From NCBI RefSeq assembly GCF_003073045.1, contig NC_037593.1:7865525-7929524 (forward strand): a stretch of 64,000 bases of DNA. The letters run 5' to 3'. Made by a program: the position numbers and the translations under genes. The stretch's first letter is position 1. The number at the start of each line of letters is the position of its first letter. This stretch comes from Pomacea canaliculata. Taxonomy: Eukaryota; Mollusca; Gastropoda; Architaenioglossa; Ampullariidae. The notes below the pieces were generated by a model that worked only from the letters and a program-made list of their open reading frames with translations, did no database searches and was not told the DNA's origin. Below, piece by piece: positions 62,141 through 64,000 of this stretch.

Positions 62141-64000
62141 ACGAAGTAGGGATACCCCACGAAGTAACAGAGAAATCTCTGCACAGACGTGCAGTCTGTT
62201 GTAGTCTGAGTCACATGGCCTCAGCATGGCCGACATTAAACTGTGTTCAGGGCCGCGAGTCTGGGGCCCCGGTGTGAAAACGTTTACCGCTTCTTCCTGT
62301 TAGTAAGGAGCCAGGAATTCTTGAGCACGTCCTCCATCAAGGAGAGAGCAACTGCCTCACGAGAAAGCGAGGTTAAAAAGGTCTGGCAGCTACTGCCGTC
62401 GCTGCTGCTTTATGTTGGCTTTTCTGGTTCGCAGGCAATCGGTTGTAGCCGCTGCTGTGGTGACGCCCCTTGTCACTAAAACGTTGCTGTAGTTACTTCC
62501 CCTTTAAATCACTCTGCGACATCCAGCCAGTTCCTCAATCTGAGATCGCACCAACACCGGAGGAGAAGGTCCCTCGGAGGTGATGTACTTCAAAATTACC
62601 TACAGACCTCAGCCAACTTCAGCACTGGTCCTAGACATGGTGACACAATGAGGTACGACAATAAGTGGGTCTCAAAACAAAAGAAATGCCTCTTTCTCAA
62701 ATAAATAAAAAGTAAATGAGAGAATGTAAATAAAACTGCAGGTTCATAAAGACTGGACTCTGAGAAGAACTTACTTCAGGATGAAACATTTCTTGGTATT
62801 CTTGACAAAAATTTTGTCTATGATCACATGATTTAGAAAAAAATTCCAGCGCCTTGTTGTGTTCACATAACTTGAAACATCCCTCTTCCACCTGCCTTTT
62901 GCTTCTTTCTTTCTAGTCACCTTACTCCTCCCACACGGCTTTTCCCTAGTCTTTCTGCTAAGAAAAACATTTACCCCACCTCACCCCACCCCAACAAAGT
63001 CCTCACTTTCCACACGCACGCGGTGGAAACAGCTCAGGTGTGCCAGACCGGCGCGCGCTGCCTGCAGCTGGTGAGTCTTCTGTTTCCAAAAGTGTGCGAA
63101 CACGTGGGTCACAGAATATCCTGCCTTCGGGATCGGGACTGGAGGGGATGAGAGGGAAAATGGGAGGAAGGTAGAAAAGCGTTTGGAGCCCTCCCGCCGT
63201 CCGAAAGACGATATGGCGCCGCTGAAATGTGGCGGTTAAAAAGAGGATGCGGTGAAAACAATTCGAAGTCAAGTGACGGTCAAGAGGTTCTGGCCCTACC
63301 CCACCTCTTTTCTGCCCTCCCCCGAGCCTCAACTGTTCGTCGCACTGTTGCTGAAGGAGAGAATGGGCTTCAGGAGATCTCGATAACATTTCTGGAGTAA
63401 GATGTTATTTATTTCTAAGCCTCGACCTCGAGCGGTACAGAATACCTCTCACCTGAGCCAGCAGGTAAAGGCACTGCACTGACACAGCGCTGAAGATTGA
63501 TCTCCGGAGTGTTAAAGCGATCGTCTTGGCAAACTTCTCGGTCGGGCCGCTCAACACACCTTCTTGGACTCGGCGCAAGTGTTTGCCAACAGGAGACATG
63601 CGCTTCAACGGCGAGCAGTGTCGTCATCGACTGCTTCCCGCTAGGGTCAAGGTTGTGCAGCAAGACCAGAGACCACAGTTCTATGAAAAGGAAGTGACGT
63701 AAAGGATGGACTGAGAGAAGGGACTCTTAAAGCGAAATTTGGCGAAAATATCTGAAAGTTGTTAGTAATCTAAAGACATGCAATTAATTGTTCGAAATAT
63801 TGTGACGATGCCAAAGAAGGTCCTCCGCGAGTCGCTGGTGATATAAATGCAACCAAAAAATCCTGTTACCAATGGGGAAATAAGCATTCTTAATTTCTCA
63901 TGTGTATAATTATCGATACTTGACGAAATACTACTTTTCTTCAGTGGTCAGCCACCACTCAAACAAGCGAAGCAAAGCAAGAATTGTGGTTGCGAGTAAC

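Larger units (their letters stand above)
50780..64000. other. Gene-poor region upstream of the MTO1 exons
   Basis: I scanned for the N-terminal MTO1 motifs (FAD-binding GGGHAG, CNPSFGG, RKGPAVWGPRAQIDR) and saw none. The region contains a GT-rich minisatellite, a decayed LINE, polypurine and poly(T) tracts, and two open frames of unclear status (58350-58850 and near 63440-63690), but no gene I can support. Confidence 0.5.

Noticed and set aside
61741-62214. 157-codon Phe-rich - strand frame and two overlapping ones
   Set aside because: Same cause as above: a long A/G tract opens all frames on the opposite strand.

Overview
This is eukaryotic nuclear DNA, AT-leaning and mostly non-coding. It has split genes with GT-AG introns, long UTRs, many CA/GT and AAAC microsatellites, and two fragments of a non-LTR retrotransposon whose C-terminus resembles a family I know from mollusc genomes. 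An orphan rhodopsin-type GPCR and intron-containing tRNA-Tyr genes also fit. I infer a lophotrochozoan, most likely a gastropod mollusc. There is no sign of bacterial operons, CRISPR or a prokaryotic defence system.

Layout. Positions 1-17100 are low-complexity and microsatellite-rich with no gene I can support. Around 17100-17790 lies a CpG-rich, promoter-like segment, followed by a complete Yippee-like zinc-binding gene on the + strand (coding exons 19372-21313, 3' UTR to about 24210). Convergent to it on the - strand is a three-coding-exon orphan class A GPCR (31065 down to 25954). Positions 31095-36047 hold transposon relics and repeats. A complete 14-exon SLC13-type sodium/dicarboxylate-citrate cotransporter lies on the - strand (44013 down to 36140); I could follow its reading frame through every junction to a 644-residue protein. 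Its fifth intron contains two tRNA-Tyr(GUA) genes on the same strand. Upstream, also on the - strand, is the C-terminal half of MTO1/MnmG, the mitochondrial tRNA-uridine modification enzyme (nine exons, 50779 down to 47225). Its FAD-binding N-terminal half was not found in the remaining 13 kb. Positions 50780-64000 are repeats, a decayed LINE reverse transcriptase and two ORFs of unclear status.

How the genes relate. They are independent metazoan genes, not a cluster. One loose link is that two tRNA-Tyr genes and a tRNA-modifying enzyme lie near each other, but MTO1 acts on mitochondrial tRNAs and these tRNAs are nuclear, so I read this as coincidence. The less ordinary items are an acidic DxDGD-type insert in the cytosolic loop of the SLC13 protein, the nested tRNA-Tyr pair, the missing MTO1 N-terminus, the GPCR's roughly 250-residue third intracellular loop, and an NRF1-like plus RFX-like motif pair upstream of the Yippee gene. 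I did not find a clearly new biological system.
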